This document shows, piece after piece, positions 18,556 to 27,702 of a stretch of DNA of 64,000 nucleotides. This stretch comes from AWTP1-13 sp963832445 (GTDB lineage: Bacteria > Pseudomonadota > Alphaproteobacteria > Rhizobiales > Hyphomicrobiaceae). A program made the translations under genes and the position numbers. Location: contig CAWHUM010000011.1 in assembly GCA_963832445.1 (NCBI GenBank), positions 62,001 through 126,000 of the forward strand, in the 5' to 3' direction. The notes under the pieces were generated by a model. That model worked only from the letters and a program-made list of their open reading frames with translations, was not told the DNA's origin and ran no database searches. Each line of letters opens with the position of its first letter. The first letter of the stretch is position 1.

Positions 18556-19146
18556 CTAGCGGTTCTGGCCGGGCACCCAGAGAACATCGTTCCTGCCCAG
18601 TTCATTGACGTAGCGGCTGGCGACGAACAGCAGGTCGGACAGCCGGTTGATGTAGGTCAGCGCGTGCGGACTGACGTGCTCGCCTGGGATGTGGGCAAGC
18701 TCCACCATGCTGCGCTCGGCACGCCGGCAAACCGTGCGGGCCACATGTAGGGCTGCTGCCGCGGCGGAGCCGCCGGGCAGAACGAAGGAACGCAGGGGAG
18801 TGAGTTCGGCATTCAGGGCGTCGATCTCGGATTCCAACCGCGCCGTCTGCGCTTGGCTAACCCGCAGCCGCTCGCGCTCGGGGGCCCCGGCCGCCTTGTC
18901 CCGCTCGGGCGCGCAGAGGTCGGCGCCGAGGTCGAAGAGGTCGTTCTGGATGCGGCCCAGCATGGCGTCGATGCCGGGATGGGTAGCAGCCATGTGTGTG
19001 CGGGCTACCCCGATCGCGGCATTGGTCTCATCGACCGTGCCGTAGGCGGCGATGCGGGGCGCGTGCTTCGGCAGCCGCTCACCCGTGCCGAGCGCGGTGG
19101 TGCCGGCATCGCCGGTGCGCGTGTAGATTTTGTTGAGAACGACCAT
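18556..19146 (-). CDS. Cob(I)alamin adenosyltransferase, PduO type
   Basis: 196 residues. NKIYTRTGDAGTTALGTGERL near the N-terminus is the ATP-binding signature of PduO-type adenosyltransferases; DETNAAIG, FVLPGGSAAAAALHVARTVCRRAER and ALTYINRLSDLLFVASRYVN follow in the usual order. It transfers the adenosyl group of ATP to Co(I) corrinoid, making coenzyme B12. The HIG1-type gene lies 98 bp upstream on the same strand; in several Hyphomicrobiales these two genes are neighbours near etfBA, consistent with conserved synteny. Confidence 0.95.
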   Translation of the reverse strand: MVVLNKIYTRTGDAGTTALGTGERLPKHAPRIAAYGTVDETNAAIGVARTHMAATHPGIDAMLGRIQNDLFDLGADLCAPERDKAAGAPERERLRVSQAQTARLESEIDALNAELTPLRSFVLPGGSAAAAALHVARTVCRRAERSMVELAHIPGEHVSPHALTYINRLSDLLFVASRYVNELGRNDVLWVPGQNR

Positions 19147-19244
19147 CGCGGCAGCCTTGCCGGGCTAGACCCGGTCCTCAAGTTGCGAACATACGGAGCA
19201 ATTTGGACCAACCGGCGGCTGGCGGGTCTAATCTTACCGGGTTG

Positions 19245-19436
19245 TCACTGGCCCCACAGATAGATCAGCGCCATCATGAGCAGGATGGCAAGAAACTGCA
19301 GGCCGACCCGCCAACGCATCAGCGTCTGGCTCAAATTGGGGCTGGTGCCTCTCAGCATGTTCCAAAGCCCGGCCAGCAGCACTATGAAAACGGCAAGGAC
19401 TGCCGCCCAGATTAGAAGCCGCGAGCCTTGTCCCAT
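19245..19436 (-). CDS. HIG1-type twin-transmembrane protein (63 aa)
   Basis: Two membrane helices (LLIWAAVLAVFIVLLAGLWN and GLQFLAILLMMALIYLW) flank a polar loop MLRGTSPNLSQTLMRWRV. Its R-G-x-S-P-N-x-S-Q-x-L-M-R-W-R-V pattern is the hallmark of the bacterial HIG_1_N family. Members associate with respiratory (cytochrome oxidase) complexes in eukaryotes; the bacterial role is little known. ATG 19436 is chosen because it starts directly before the first helix; an upstream frame to 19496 adds a polar leader without family similarity. Confidence 0.85.
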   Translation of the reverse strand: MGQGSRLLIWAAVLAVFIVLLAGLWNMLRGTSPNLSQTLMRWRVGLQFLAILLMMALIYLWGQ

Positions 19437-19690
19437 TGCATTGGTCCGGTTCGTGCAAAGCTTGCACGCAGAGGCCAAGCCGCTGCGAGCCGTCATGCCG
19501 ACACTACCCCCTCAGGGGCGTCCCGAGAATGCTCTGCTCGGCGACCAGCCATTGCTTTTTGCGCGACGAACCGGCCACCGATGCCACAATTGCTTCGATC
19601 TTTTCATAGTGAATTGGCCGTATAGGGGATTGGCGGCCAAGGCCGCAGTGCAATATAGCAGATTGGGACAAGGAAGGACCTGAGTTAGAC

Positions 19691-21010
19691 GTGGCCGCTC
19701 AGCTAACAGGCAAAACCCGGCTCTGGGTTGCTGCGGCAGCCGGCCTCGCGCTTCCTATGGCAGCGCTTGCCCAAGGCACGCCCGCCCCCGACGACGCCCG
19801 CAAACGGCTCGAAGCCGACAAGAAGAGCCTTGATGCGACCCAGAAGCGGTCGAAGGAAATCAAAGCGGACTTGGATAGGATTGCCGCCGAGCGGCAGCGC
19901 ATCAACGCCCGCTTGCTCGAGACGGGCAAGCTCATTCATCAGAGCGAAGGCCAGCTCAATCAGATCGAGTCCAAGATGGACCAGCTGCAGGCGCAGGAGA
20001 GGCACCTGCGCGGCGCGCTCGAAGAACGCCACGGCACCATCTCGGCGCTGCTCGCCGCTATGCAGCGCATGGGGCGCAACCCGCCGCCGGTGATGATCAC
20101 ACGGCGCGCGGACGCGTTGTCGATGGTGCGCAGCGCGATGCTGCTTGCGGCTGCCTTCCCCGAGCTCAGAGGGCAGGCGCTGGCTCTCGCCGACCAGCTC
20201 AACGATCTTTCACGGGTCATGGCGAGCATTCGCACGGAGACCGACAAGCTCAAGGCCGAGACGGGGCGCCTCAACGAGGCACGCGTGCGGCTGGCGATGC
20301 TGCAGGAGGAAAAGCGTCAGTCGCAATCCGAACGGCAGGCCGAGTTCGACAGCGTGCTCAAGGCGGCAACGCAGATCGCCAAGAACGTGGAAGACATGAG
20401 CGAGCTGATCGGCAAGCTCGATCGCGAGGTGGCCGCGCGCACCGACCTCGGCGCCTACGAGAAGAAGGCCGCCGAGCAGCCGCCGACTTCCGAGGACCGC
20501 ACGGCGGCGGTGCTTCAGCCCAACGCCGGCTCGGTGGCGATGCTATCGCCCGGTCGCATCATGCCGGGCATTGCCTTCGCCGCAACCAAAGGTCAGCTCC
20601 AGCTGCCGGCCCAGGGCCGCAGGGTTCTCGGTTTCGGCGACAAGACGCAGCACGGCGCCGTATCGAAGGGCCTCGTCATCCAAACGCGACACGGCGGGCA
20701 CGTCGTGTCGCCGTGCGACGGGTGGATCGTGTACGCAGGCGAGTTCCGCACGTACGGCAAACTGTTGATCATCAATGCCGGTACCGGCTATCATATTTTG
20801 CTTGCAGGCTTGTCACAGATCGACGTGCAGTTCGGCCAATTCGTCCTCACCGGTGAGGCAGTCGGCGTGATGGGGGATGCTGTCAAAGGCACCCAGGCGG
20901 CCAGGTCGCAGGACAGTGGCCCAATCCTGTACATTGAATTCCGTAAGGACGGACGGTCCGTAGATCCCGACCCGTGGTGGTCGGATGCCTCTCGAAAGGT
21001 GCAAGGATGA
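19691..21010 (+). CDS. envC: EnvC-like murein hydrolase activator (degenerate M23 domain)
   Basis: 439 residues from a GTG start. A signal peptide (WVAAAAGLALPMAALAQG) is followed by a long coiled coil rich in Lys/Glu/Arg/Gln (about residues 35-260) and a C-terminal LytM fold (VSKGLVIQTRHGGHVVSPCDGWIVYAGEFRTYGKLLIINAG...). The catalytic HxH is replaced (GYHILLAGL), so the domain probably activates cell-wall amidases rather than cutting peptidoglycan itself, as in EnvC/NlpD proteins. The stop overlaps the ctpA start (ATGA at 21007), giving a coupled pair common in Hyphomicrobiales. Confidence 0.9.
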   Translation: MAAQLTGKTRLWVAAAAGLALPMAALAQGTPAPDDARKRLEADKKSLDATQKRSKEIKADLDRIAAERQRINARLLETGKLIHQSEGQLNQIESKMDQLQAQERHLRGALEERHGTISALLAAMQRMGRNPPPVMITRRADALSMVRSAMLLAAAFPELRGQALALADQLNDLSRVMASIRTETDKLKAETGRLNEARVRLAMLQEEKRQSQSERQAEFDSVLKAATQIAKNVEDMSELIGKLDREVAARTDLGAYEKKAAEQPPTSEDRTAAVLQPNAGSVAMLSPGRIMPGIAFAATKGQLQLPAQGRRVLGFGDKTQHGAVSKGLVIQTRHGGHVVSPCDGWIVYAGEFRTYGKLLIINAGTGYHILLAGLSQIDVQFGQFVLTGEAVGVMGDAVKGTQAARSQDSGPILYIEFRKDGRSVDPDPWWSDASRKVQG

Positions 21011-22371
21011 CAAGAAAATCCGACTTCGCTTTTTGGGCATTCATGATCCTCGCCGGTCTCGCCGGCGCGACGACCGTATTCAATGTGAGCCGCACATATT
21101 CGGCGACCTCCAACAACACCGAAATCTACAAGCAGCTCGACCTGTTCGGCGACGTGTTGGAGCGCGTTCGCGCCGACTATGTCGAGCGGCCGGACGACGG
21201 CATGCTGATCGATGCGGCCATCAACGGCATGCTGTCCGCGCTCGATCCGCACTCCGCCTACCTCAATCCGAAGAACTTCCGCGACATGCAGGTGCAGACC
21301 AAGGGCGAGTTCGGCGGGCTTGGCATCGAGGTGACGATGGAGCAGGGCTCGGGCGTGGTTAAGGTGGTCTCGCCCATCGACGATACGCCGGCGGCGAAGG
21401 CCGGCCTGATGGCCAACGACCTCATCACCCACCTCGACGGCGAGCAGATCGTGGGCCTCACCCTGGAGCAGGCGGTCGAGAAGATGCGCGGGCCCGTCAA
21501 CACACCAATCACCCTCACCGTCGTCCGCCGGGGCCGCGACGACCCCTTCGACGTGCGTATCGTGCGCGACGTGATCAGAATCAACGCTGTGAAAGCGCGG
21601 CTCGAGGGCGACATCGTTTACGTCAAGATCTCGACTTTCAACGAGCAGACTCACGCCAATCTCGTGAAGCAAGTCGATGCCCTGAAGAAGCAGCTCGGCA
21701 AGGCTCCGCGCGGCTTCATCGTCGACCTCAGAAACAATCCAGGCGGCCTGCTCGATCAGGCGATCGCCGTCTCCGACGATTTCCTCGACAGGGGCGCAAT
21801 CGTGCTCACCAAGGGCCGGGGCCTCGAGGAGACGCAGCGCGCCAATGCGCGGTCGGGTGATATCGCCGAGGGCAAGCCGGTCGTGGTCCTGATCAACGGC
21901 GGCTCGGCTTCGGCTTCCGAGATCGTTGCGGGAGCGCTGCAAGACCACAAGCGTGCAACCGTGATCGGCACGCGGTCGTTCGGCAAGGGCTCGGTGCAAA
22001 CGATCATTCCGCTGGGCTCCAACGGCGCGATCCGGTTGACGACGGCGCGCTACTACACTCCGTCGGGGCGGTCGATCCAGGCCAAGGGCATAGAGCCCGA
22101 CGTCATCGTCGAGCAGGAGCTGCCGCCGGAGCTGCAGACCAAAGGTCCGCAGCGGGCGCCGAGCGAAGCCGGTCTGCGGGGTCACCTGAAGAACGACGCC
22201 AAGGACGCCAAGGAAGGCGGCGGCTCTTCCAGCTACGTCCCGCGTGAAGTGGAAAAGGACACGCAGCTGCAGTACGCGCTCAAGATGCTGCGCGGGGAGT
22301 CGCTGCCGCCGCTCCAGCAGGCGCCGGCCGGCCCCGAGGCGTCGGTGCCGCCTGGGTCCAAGCAGAAGTAG
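21007..22371 (+). CDS. ctpA: Carboxy-terminal processing protease (S41 family)
   Basis: 454 residues. An N-terminal signal/anchor (FAFWAFMILAGLAGATTVFN) is followed by a PDZ domain at about 90-175 (GEFGGLGIEVTM... VKVVSPIDDTPAAKAGL) and the S41 catalytic core. The nucleophile Ser is in GGSASASEIVAGAL and the general-base Lys in RSFGKGSVQT. The C-terminal ~80 residues are low-complexity and proline-rich. It is a periplasmic protease that trims C-termini of envelope proteins. It is coupled to envC and closed by a hairpin terminator at 22414. Confidence 0.96.
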   Translation: MTRKSDFAFWAFMILAGLAGATTVFNVSRTYSATSNNTEIYKQLDLFGDVLERVRADYVERPDDGMLIDAAINGMLSALDPHSAYLNPKNFRDMQVQTKGEFGGLGIEVTMEQGSGVVKVVSPIDDTPAAKAGLMANDLITHLDGEQIVGLTLEQAVEKMRGPVNTPITLTVVRRGRDDPFDVRIVRDVIRINAVKARLEGDIVYVKISTFNEQTHANLVKQVDALKKQLGKAPRGFIVDLRNNPGGLLDQAIAVSDDFLDRGAIVLTKGRGLEETQRANARSGDIAEGKPVVVLINGGSASASEIVAGALQDHKRATVIGTRSFGKGSVQTIIPLGSNGAIRLTTARYYTPSGRSIQAKGIEPDVIVEQELPPELQTKGPQRAPSEAGLRGHLKNDAKDAKEGGGSSSYVPREVEKDTQLQYALKMLRGESLPPLQQAPAGPEASVPPGSKQK

Positions 22372-22413
22372 TGTAGGCAAGGGAGCGCCGGCCCATGCGC
22401 CGGCGGTCCGAGC

Positions 22414-22443
22414 TTGGGCGCCTGTTTGGCGCCCAATGCTTTT
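22414..22443 (+). terminator. Rho-independent terminator after envC-ctpA
   Basis: TTGGGCGCC, loop TGTTT, GGCGCCCAA is a perfect 9-bp stem at 22414-22436, then TGCTTTT. It lies 43 bp after the ctpA stop and 37 bp before the rppH start, so rppH probably has its own promoter or relies on read-through. Confidence 0.75.
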
Positions 22444-22479
22444 GCAAGGCGACTTTGCCGGGCGACGCGTGAGGGACCC

Positions 22480-22983
22480 ATGGCATCTGAGCAGCTCGCC
22501 TATCGGCCCTGTGTGGGCATCATGGTGCTCAATCGGGCCGGCCAAGTCTGGATTGGGCGGCGGCACGATGCGCCGGGCGAGCCGGAAGGCCCCGGGGCCT
22601 GGTGGCAGATGCCTCAGGGCGGCATCGACGAAAGCGAGGATCCGGGGAAGGCTGCGCTGCGCGAGCTCTATGAGGAGACTGGCATCCGCTCCGTTCGCAT
22701 CATCGCTGAGAGCGCGGACTGGTACAGTTACGACCTGCCGGCCGCCTTGCGGCCTAAGGCCTGGGGCGGGCGCTATCGCGGGCAGAAGCAGAAGTGGTTC
22801 GCGATGCGCTACACCGGCAGCGACGACCAGGTGGCGCTTGAGCGGCCAGGGCACAAGGCGGAGTTCGACGCCTGGCGCTGGGCCGACACGGGCGAGCTGA
22901 TCGGCCTGATCGTGCCCTTCAAGCGCGCCGTGTACGAGCAGGTGCTGGCCGAGTTTGCGTATCTGGCGAAGCCGGAGGCGTGA
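22480..22983 (+). CDS. rppH: RNA pyrophosphohydrolase (Nudix)
   Basis: 167 residues. It starts YRPCVGIMVLNRAGQVWIGRR, typical of RppH, with the Nudix box GGIDESEDPGKAALREL plus EETG at about residues 47-69 (pattern G-x5-E-x7-REUxEExGU). GQKQKWFAMRYTG is the segment that distinguishes RppH/NudH from other Nudix enzymes. It removes pyrophosphate from 5'-triphosphate mRNA to start decay and also hydrolyses diadenosine polyphosphates. ATG 22480 follows GAGGGAC by 3 nt. Confidence 0.95.
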   Translation: MASEQLAYRPCVGIMVLNRAGQVWIGRRHDAPGEPEGPGAWWQMPQGGIDESEDPGKAALRELYEETGIRSVRIIAESADWYSYDLPAALRPKAWGGRYRGQKQKWFAMRYTGSDDQVALERPGHKAEFDAWRWADTGELIGLIVPFKRAVYEQVLAEFAYLAKPEA

Positions 22984-23075
22984 GGGGGCGGTGGCCTCTC
23001 GCGTGAGGAAACCGGAGTGCCGCCTGCCGCGGCTTAATATGCTCTTGTGTTTGATTCATACATAAGATTGGATTA

Positions 23076-24560
23076 GTGTTCCCACAGCCAATGGAGTTTG
23101 CCGGCAGATGGGGGAATTCTGTGTGGCACGTGGAGGGATTGGTCCCTGATCATTTGCAGCGCGCGATCGCCTCTCACCTGAAGGCGAACTGTCAGTTCGA
23201 GTTCGAGGGCGAGTGCAAGCTGCGCGGAGACGAGATCGCATTCTACGAGGACACACTGCTCTGCGAGTTGGTGTGTGCGCCAGGCACTCGCATCCGCAGT
23301 GGACGCAGACGACAGCAGATCGAGGTCACGCGAAGCTTCTACTTTCTCTTCAAGGCTGTTGCCGGCGATGAGGTCCTGATCCCACTCACCGGCGACCGCG
23401 GCGACATCCTGCTCGCCAACCGATGGCTGAACCGGCGGCTCGAGGACGACGAGCAGCGACTGGACTATGCGAGGTTCTTCTACGCCTTTGCTCGCACCGA
23501 GATCCCACCGAGCTTCCACAATGTTCCGCGCCAAATGTCCGAGATGCGCTTTGCCAACCCGGTCGCCGAAACGCGGGTCTGGGCTATCTACGGGGCGATG
23601 TGGCGCTTCCTCGACCCCAAGCGGCCTCTCTACGTGCGTGCTCGCTTCGAACGACGCGGCGTGCCGTGGCGCTCGCGACATCGTGCGCATCTACCCCTGC
23701 AAATAGGGAGCGAGATTTTCGATGTTGACCTGAAGATTTGGGCCGCCGACGGCCAAATCACCTACAGGAAGGCCGAACTCGTGTATCGCGACGAGGCTCT
23801 TGCGGCGGAGCCGCAAGAGCGGCCCGGCATAATCCGAATGCCCCGCTACGTGTGGTGGGGAGAACGAATACTCACCTTCTATCGAAACATGAAGGCCCAC
23901 ATCAACCAGGCATTCTACTTGGCGACGACGTCACTGTTCATCATCGCGTCCGCGTTCGCGTTTGTCTTTACGGCATCGATCTGGGGACAGCGCCTGCTGG
24001 ATCTGGTGGCGCAAACCACCGGCTTGGGCGACTGGGCAACCTGGCTGAAGGTCGCCTGCTTCTACTGCATCGCCTATTTCGTGCTGACAACCTTGCTTAT
24101 TCTCGATGCCGAGAAGGTCCGCAACGGATTGCTCATGTGGAACCGGCGCTTTGGGGGCTCATGGCTTGATCAGGTTCTGCATGGATGGATCCTCAAGCGG
24201 CGCCGGTCGGACAGCGGCTACCGGCGCGACTTGTCGAGGAGAATAGTCATGGCGGTGACCCTGCTCGCCTTCTGGACGGGATATCTCGTCATCGTCTTTA
24301 CCTCCATGCAGATCGCGTTTCGGCCGCACCTGGCCTCGGACGTCAGGGCCATGCTCGATGTCATGGAAGTGTTGGGGGAACAGGCACCGCTCTACATCCC
24401 AATCGTGTTCTACTACATAGGCCGCAAGTCGGTCGACGTGCAAAAGCACGCCCTGATCGCATCCGGGATCATGGTCACGTTTCAGCTCATGATGGGGCTG
24501 CTGGTGATCCGGCGGGTCCACCGCTTTTGGGCCGGCACCGCGTCGCAAAGATTGACCTGA
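23076..24560 (+). CDS. Unrecognised multi-pass membrane protein (494 aa)
   Basis: Start GTG 23076 or ATG 23091. The first ~275 residues are soluble and charged, with a likely beta-rich region (FEFEGECKLRGDEIAFYEDTL; FDVDLKIWAADGQITYRKAELVY). Four membrane helices follow at about 285-305, 322-345, 390-410 and 450-475, separated by basic loops (RRRSDSGYRRDLSRR). I know no family with this layout. The gene stands alone between rppH and the convergent atpC and has somewhat lower GC and less biased codon use than its neighbours, which would fit a strain-specific gene. Function unknown. Confidence 0.75.
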   Translation: MFPQPMEFAGRWGNSVWHVEGLVPDHLQRAIASHLKANCQFEFEGECKLRGDEIAFYEDTLLCELVCAPGTRIRSGRRRQQIEVTRSFYFLFKAVAGDEVLIPLTGDRGDILLANRWLNRRLEDDEQRLDYARFFYAFARTEIPPSFHNVPRQMSEMRFANPVAETRVWAIYGAMWRFLDPKRPLYVRARFERRGVPWRSRHRAHLPLQIGSEIFDVDLKIWAADGQITYRKAELVYRDEALAAEPQERPGIIRMPRYVWWGERILTFYRNMKAHINQAFYLATTSLFIIASAFAFVFTASIWGQRLLDLVAQTTGLGDWATWLKVACFYCIAYFVLTTLLILDAEKVRNGLLMWNRRFGGSWLDQVLHGWILKRRRSDSGYRRDLSRRIVMAVTLLAFWTGYLVIVFTSMQIAFRPHLASDVRAMLDVMEVLGEQAPLYIPIVFYYIGRKSVDVQKHALIASGIMVTFQLMMGLLVIRRVHRFWAGTASQRLT

Positions 24561-24669
24561 TACGCCTCGCCCCGAATTCTCGATCGCAACGGCCGTTGCT
24601 TGGAGCACGAGATAGCGAAGTTGCGGCCACGTAGGTAAGCTTCCGAGCCTAGTGTGCGCGGAGCGGCAA

Positions 24670-25062
24670 CTAACGCCCAAATGCCTTCAGCTGATCGACG
24701 GCCGAGGCGGCGGCGAGGCGGGCCGCGTCGCTGGTGGCGGCGGTGAGTTCGGCTTCCGCGGTCGCGAGCTCGGAGGAGATGTCGGCCGCGCTCATGCCAT
24801 CGACCTCCAGCGCACGCTCGGCGAGCACGGTGAGGCGGTCGGCGTCTACCTCGGCGAATCCGCCCTTGACGAACACGCGCAACTTGCGCGCGTCGCCGAG
24901 CGTGGCGCTGACCACGCCCGGGCGAAGCGCGGAGATGACAGGCGCGTGGTTGGGGAGCACTGTGAACTCGCCTTCGAACCCCGGCACCACCACCTCGCTG
25001 GCGTCCTGCGACAGCACAATGCGCTCAGGCGTCACCAGCTCGAACTTGAATGTGCCTGCCAT
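24670..25062 (-). CDS. atpC: F1F0 ATP synthase epsilon subunit
   Basis: 130 residues. FKFELVTPERIVLSQDASEVVVPGFEGEFTVLPNHAPVISALRPG is the beta-sandwich of epsilon, then a short C-terminal helical part (ERALEVDGMSAADISSELATAEAELTAA). The subunit sits on the central stalk and can inhibit ATP hydrolysis. It is separated from atpD by the 80-aa ORF at 25099-25341, an arrangement I would not expect from the standard atpHAGDC order. Confidence 0.96.
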   Translation of the reverse strand: MAGTFKFELVTPERIVLSQDASEVVVPGFEGEFTVLPNHAPVISALRPGVVSATLGDARKLRVFVKGGFAEVDADRLTVLAERALEVDGMSAADISSELATAEAELTAATSDAARLAAASAVDQLKAFGR

Positions 25063-25098
25063 CCCTCGATCATCCTCGAATACGCATTTCCTGCCGCA

Positions 25099-25341
25099 TC
25101 AGGCCGCAGCGGTCTTGGCCTCTACCTCTTCCTCGCTCTGCACCTTGGTGCCGCAGAAGGGGCAGAAGTACATGGGGTGGTCGACCATGTTGGGCTCGTC
25201 GTCGCCCTGGGCGTCGAGCAGCCCGACCGACATATAGAGCACGCCCGAATCATCGACGGCGATCAGGGGCTCGAAGTCCTCGCTGGTCAACGCGTCCTTC
25301 AGACCCTCACAGCAGTTGCCGAAGTTTCCAGTGTTGGCCAT
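25099..25341 (-). CDS. Small Cys-motif protein between atpD and atpC (80 aa)
   Basis: From ATG 25341 (AAGAAAGAGGG upstream) the protein reads ANTGNFGNCCEGLKDALTSE and later VDHPMYFCPFCGTKVQSEEE. It has an adjacent Cys pair near residue 10 and a CxxC knuckle near residue 61, which could bind Zn or Fe-S, then an acidic/Ala tail. It is soluble, without signal or membrane helix. It lies 19 bp after atpD and 36 bp before atpC on the same strand, so it must be co-transcribed with the ATP synthase. I recall no named family. Its place suggests a role linked to ATP synthase or to energy state, but that is inference. Confidence 0.8.
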   Translation of the reverse strand: MANTGNFGNCCEGLKDALTSEDFEPLIAVDDSGVLYMSVGLLDAQGDDEPNMVDHPMYFCPFCGTKVQSEEEVEAKTAAA

Positions 25342-25360
25342 GCCCTCTTTCCTTCTTGGT

Positions 25361-26797
25361 TCAAGCCGCCTCGGCCAGCTTCTCGGCCTTGGCGACGGCC
25401 TCTTCGATAGTTCCGACCATATAAAACGCCTGCTCCGGCAGATGGTCGTATTCGCCGGCACACAAACCCTTGAAGCTCTTGATGGTATCGGCCAGTTGCA
25501 CGAACGCCCCGGGCGAGCCCGTGAACACTTCGGCGACGTGGAACGGCTGCGACAGGAAGCGCTCGATCTTGCGCGCGCGGGCCACCGTCAGCTTGTCCTC
25601 CTCCGAAAGCTCGTCCATGCCGAGAATGGCGATGATGTCCTGCAGGGCCTTGTAGCGCTGCAAGATGACCTGGACCTGACGCGCAACCGCGTAGTGCTCC
25701 TCGCCGACGACGCGCGGCTCGAGGATGCGCGAGGTGGAATCGAGCGGGTCCACCGCCGGGTAGATGCCCTTCTCGGCGATGCCGCGCGACAGCACGGTGG
25801 TGGCGTCGAGGTGGGCGAAGGAGGTGGCCGGCGCCGGGTCGGTGAGGTCGTCGGCCGGCACATAGATGGCCTGCACGGAGGTGATCGAGCCCTTCTGCGT
25901 CGTGGTGATGCGCTCCTGCAGCGCGCCCATGTCGGTGGCAAGCGTGGGCTGGTAGCCCACGGCTGACGGGATACGGCCCAGCAGCGCCGACACCTCCGAG
26001 CCCGCCTGCGTGAAGCGGAAGATATTGTCGACGAAGAACAGCACGTCCTGGCCCTGGTCGCGGAAGTGCTCGGCAACGGTGAGGCCCGAGAGGCCGACGC
26101 GGGCGCGCGCGCCGGGCGGCTCGTTCATCTGGCCGTAGACAAGGGCGCACTTGGAGCCCTTGGTGGAGCCGTTGTTCTTCTGCGGGTCCTTGTTGACGCC
26201 CGATTCAATGAACTCGTGATAGAGGTCGTTGCCCTCGCGCGTGCGCTCGCCGACGCCGGCGAACACCGAGTAGCCGCCGTGCGCCTTGGCGACGTTGTTG
26301 ATGAGCTCCTGGATCAGCACGGTCTTGCCGACGCCAGCGCCGCCGAAGAGGCCGATCTTGCCGCCCTTGGCGTAGGGCGCGAGCAGGTCCACTACCTTGA
26401 TGCCGGTAACGAGGATCGCGGCCTCCGTCGACTGCTCGACGAAGGAGGGCGCGGGCTGGTGGATCGGCCGCTTGGAGGCGGTCTTGATGGGCCCGGCCTC
26501 GTCCACCGGATCGCCGATCACGTTCATGATGCGTCCGAGCGTCTCGTCGCCGACTGGCACGGCGATGGCCTGGCCGGTGTCGGTGACCTCCTGGCCGCGG
26601 GTGAGCCCTTCGGTGGAGTCCATCGCCACCGTGCGCACCGAGTTTTCGCCCAGGTGCTGCGCGACCTCGAGCACCAGGCGGACGCCCTGGTTCCTGGTCT
26701 CCAGCGCGTTCAGGATCTCGGGCAGATGCCCTTCGAACTGTACGTCGACGACGGCACCCATGATCTGGCGGATGCGACCGACTTTGTTGGTGGCCAT
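25361..26797 (-). CDS. atpD: F1F0 ATP synthase beta subunit
   Basis: 478 residues, full length. P-loop GGAGVGKTVLIQELINN, the signature PPGARARVGLSGLTVAEHFRD and the segment DNIFRFTQAGSEVSALLGRIPSAVGYQPTL are intact. It carries the catalytic nucleotide sites of F1 in the cytoplasmic head. Second to last standard gene of the minus-strand order atpH-A-G-D-(80-aa ORF)-C. Confidence 0.99.
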   Translation of the reverse strand: MATNKVGRIRQIMGAVVDVQFEGHLPEILNALETRNQGVRLVLEVAQHLGENSVRTVAMDSTEGLTRGQEVTDTGQAIAVPVGDETLGRIMNVIGDPVDEAGPIKTASKRPIHQPAPSFVEQSTEAAILVTGIKVVDLLAPYAKGGKIGLFGGAGVGKTVLIQELINNVAKAHGGYSVFAGVGERTREGNDLYHEFIESGVNKDPQKNNGSTKGSKCALVYGQMNEPPGARARVGLSGLTVAEHFRDQGQDVLFFVDNIFRFTQAGSEVSALLGRIPSAVGYQPTLATDMGALQERITTTQKGSITSVQAIYVPADDLTDPAPATSFAHLDATTVLSRGIAEKGIYPAVDPLDSTSRILEPRVVGEEHYAVARQVQVILQRYKALQDIIAILGMDELSEEDKLTVARARKIERFLSQPFHVAEVFTGSPGAFVQLADTIKSFKGLCAGEYDHLPEQAFYMVGTIEEAVAKAEKLAEAA

Positions 26798-26824
26798 CTT
26801 GCGTCCCTGTTTCTCACTGTCACG

Positions 26825-27700
26825 TCAAAGCGCCTCGGCGCCGGAGATGATCTCGATCAGTTCCTTGGTGATGTTGGCCTGCCGCTGGCGATTGTAGCGG
26901 ATCGTCAGCTTGTTGATCATGTCGCCGGCATTGCGCGTAGCGCTGTCCATGGCGCTCATGCGCGCGCCTTGCTCGGAGGCCGCGTTCTCCAATAGACCGC
27001 GATAGATCTGGCTGGCGACATTGCGCGGCAGCAGTTCGGTGAGGATCTCGTTCTCGTCCGGCTCGAACTCGTAGGCGGCCTGATCGCCGGCTTCGGCCTT
27101 CCCCTCGGGTATCTTCGCTGGGATGAGCTGCAGGGCGGTCGGCTTCTGCGTCATTACCGACTTGAATTCGGAAAAATAGAGGGTAGCGACGTCGAACTCG
27201 CCGGCGTCGAATAGGGCGAGCACCCTCCTGGCGATGTCGGCGCCGACGCCGAAGCCGATTTGCTTGTGCCCGCGCAGGTCGACGCGATCGATGATCCTGT
27301 TGCCGAAGTCGCGGCGCAGGTTGTCAGCGCCTTTGCGGCCGACGGTGAGGATCTTCACCGTCTTGCCCTCGCCGCGCAGGCGGACTGCATCGGCGCGGGC
27401 GAGCTTGGCGATATTGGAGTTGAAGCCGCCGCACAGGCCGCGCTCGGCGGTCATGACGATCAGCAGGTGCACCTCGTCCTTGCCGGAACCGACGAGCAGC
27501 TTCGGGCCATTCGCGCGGTTGGCGCGCGCGCCCAGATTGCCGAGCAGCTTGTCCATGCGCTCCGCATAGGGCCGCGCGGCGAGCGCCGCCTCCTGCGCGC
27601 GGCGCAGCTTCGCCGCAGCGACCATCTGCATCGCCTTGGTGATCTTGCGCGTCGCCTTGACCGAGGCGATCCGGTTGCGGAGGTCCTTGAGGCTGGGCAT
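26825..27700 (-). CDS. atpG: F1F0 ATP synthase gamma subunit
   Basis: 291 residues. MPSLKDLRNRIASVKATRKITKAMQMVAAAKLRRAQ is the N-terminal rotor helix, GLCGGFNSNI the conserved core and SATRNAGDMINKLTIRYNRQRQANITKELIEI the C-terminal helix. It forms the rotating central shaft. Its start lies 2 bp after the atpA stop; 27 bp separate its stop from the atpD start. Confidence 0.99.
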   Translation of the reverse strand: MPSLKDLRNRIASVKATRKITKAMQMVAAAKLRRAQEAALAARPYAERMDKLLGNLGARANRANGPKLLVGSGKDEVHLLIVMTAERGLCGGFNSNIAKLARADAVRLRGEGKTVKILTVGRKGADNLRRDFGNRIIDRVDLRGHKQIGFGVGADIARRVLALFDAGEFDVATLYFSEFKSVMTQKPTALQLIPAKIPEGKAEAGDQAAYEFEPDENEILTELLPRNVASQIYRGLLENAASEQGARMSAMDSATRNAGDMINKLTIRYNRQRQANITKELIEIISGAEAL

Positions 27701-27702
27701 CT

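Noticed and set aside
20791..22854. 687-aa minus-strand open frame
   Set aside because: Antisense to envC, ctpA and rppH; long only because of GC-rich third positions.
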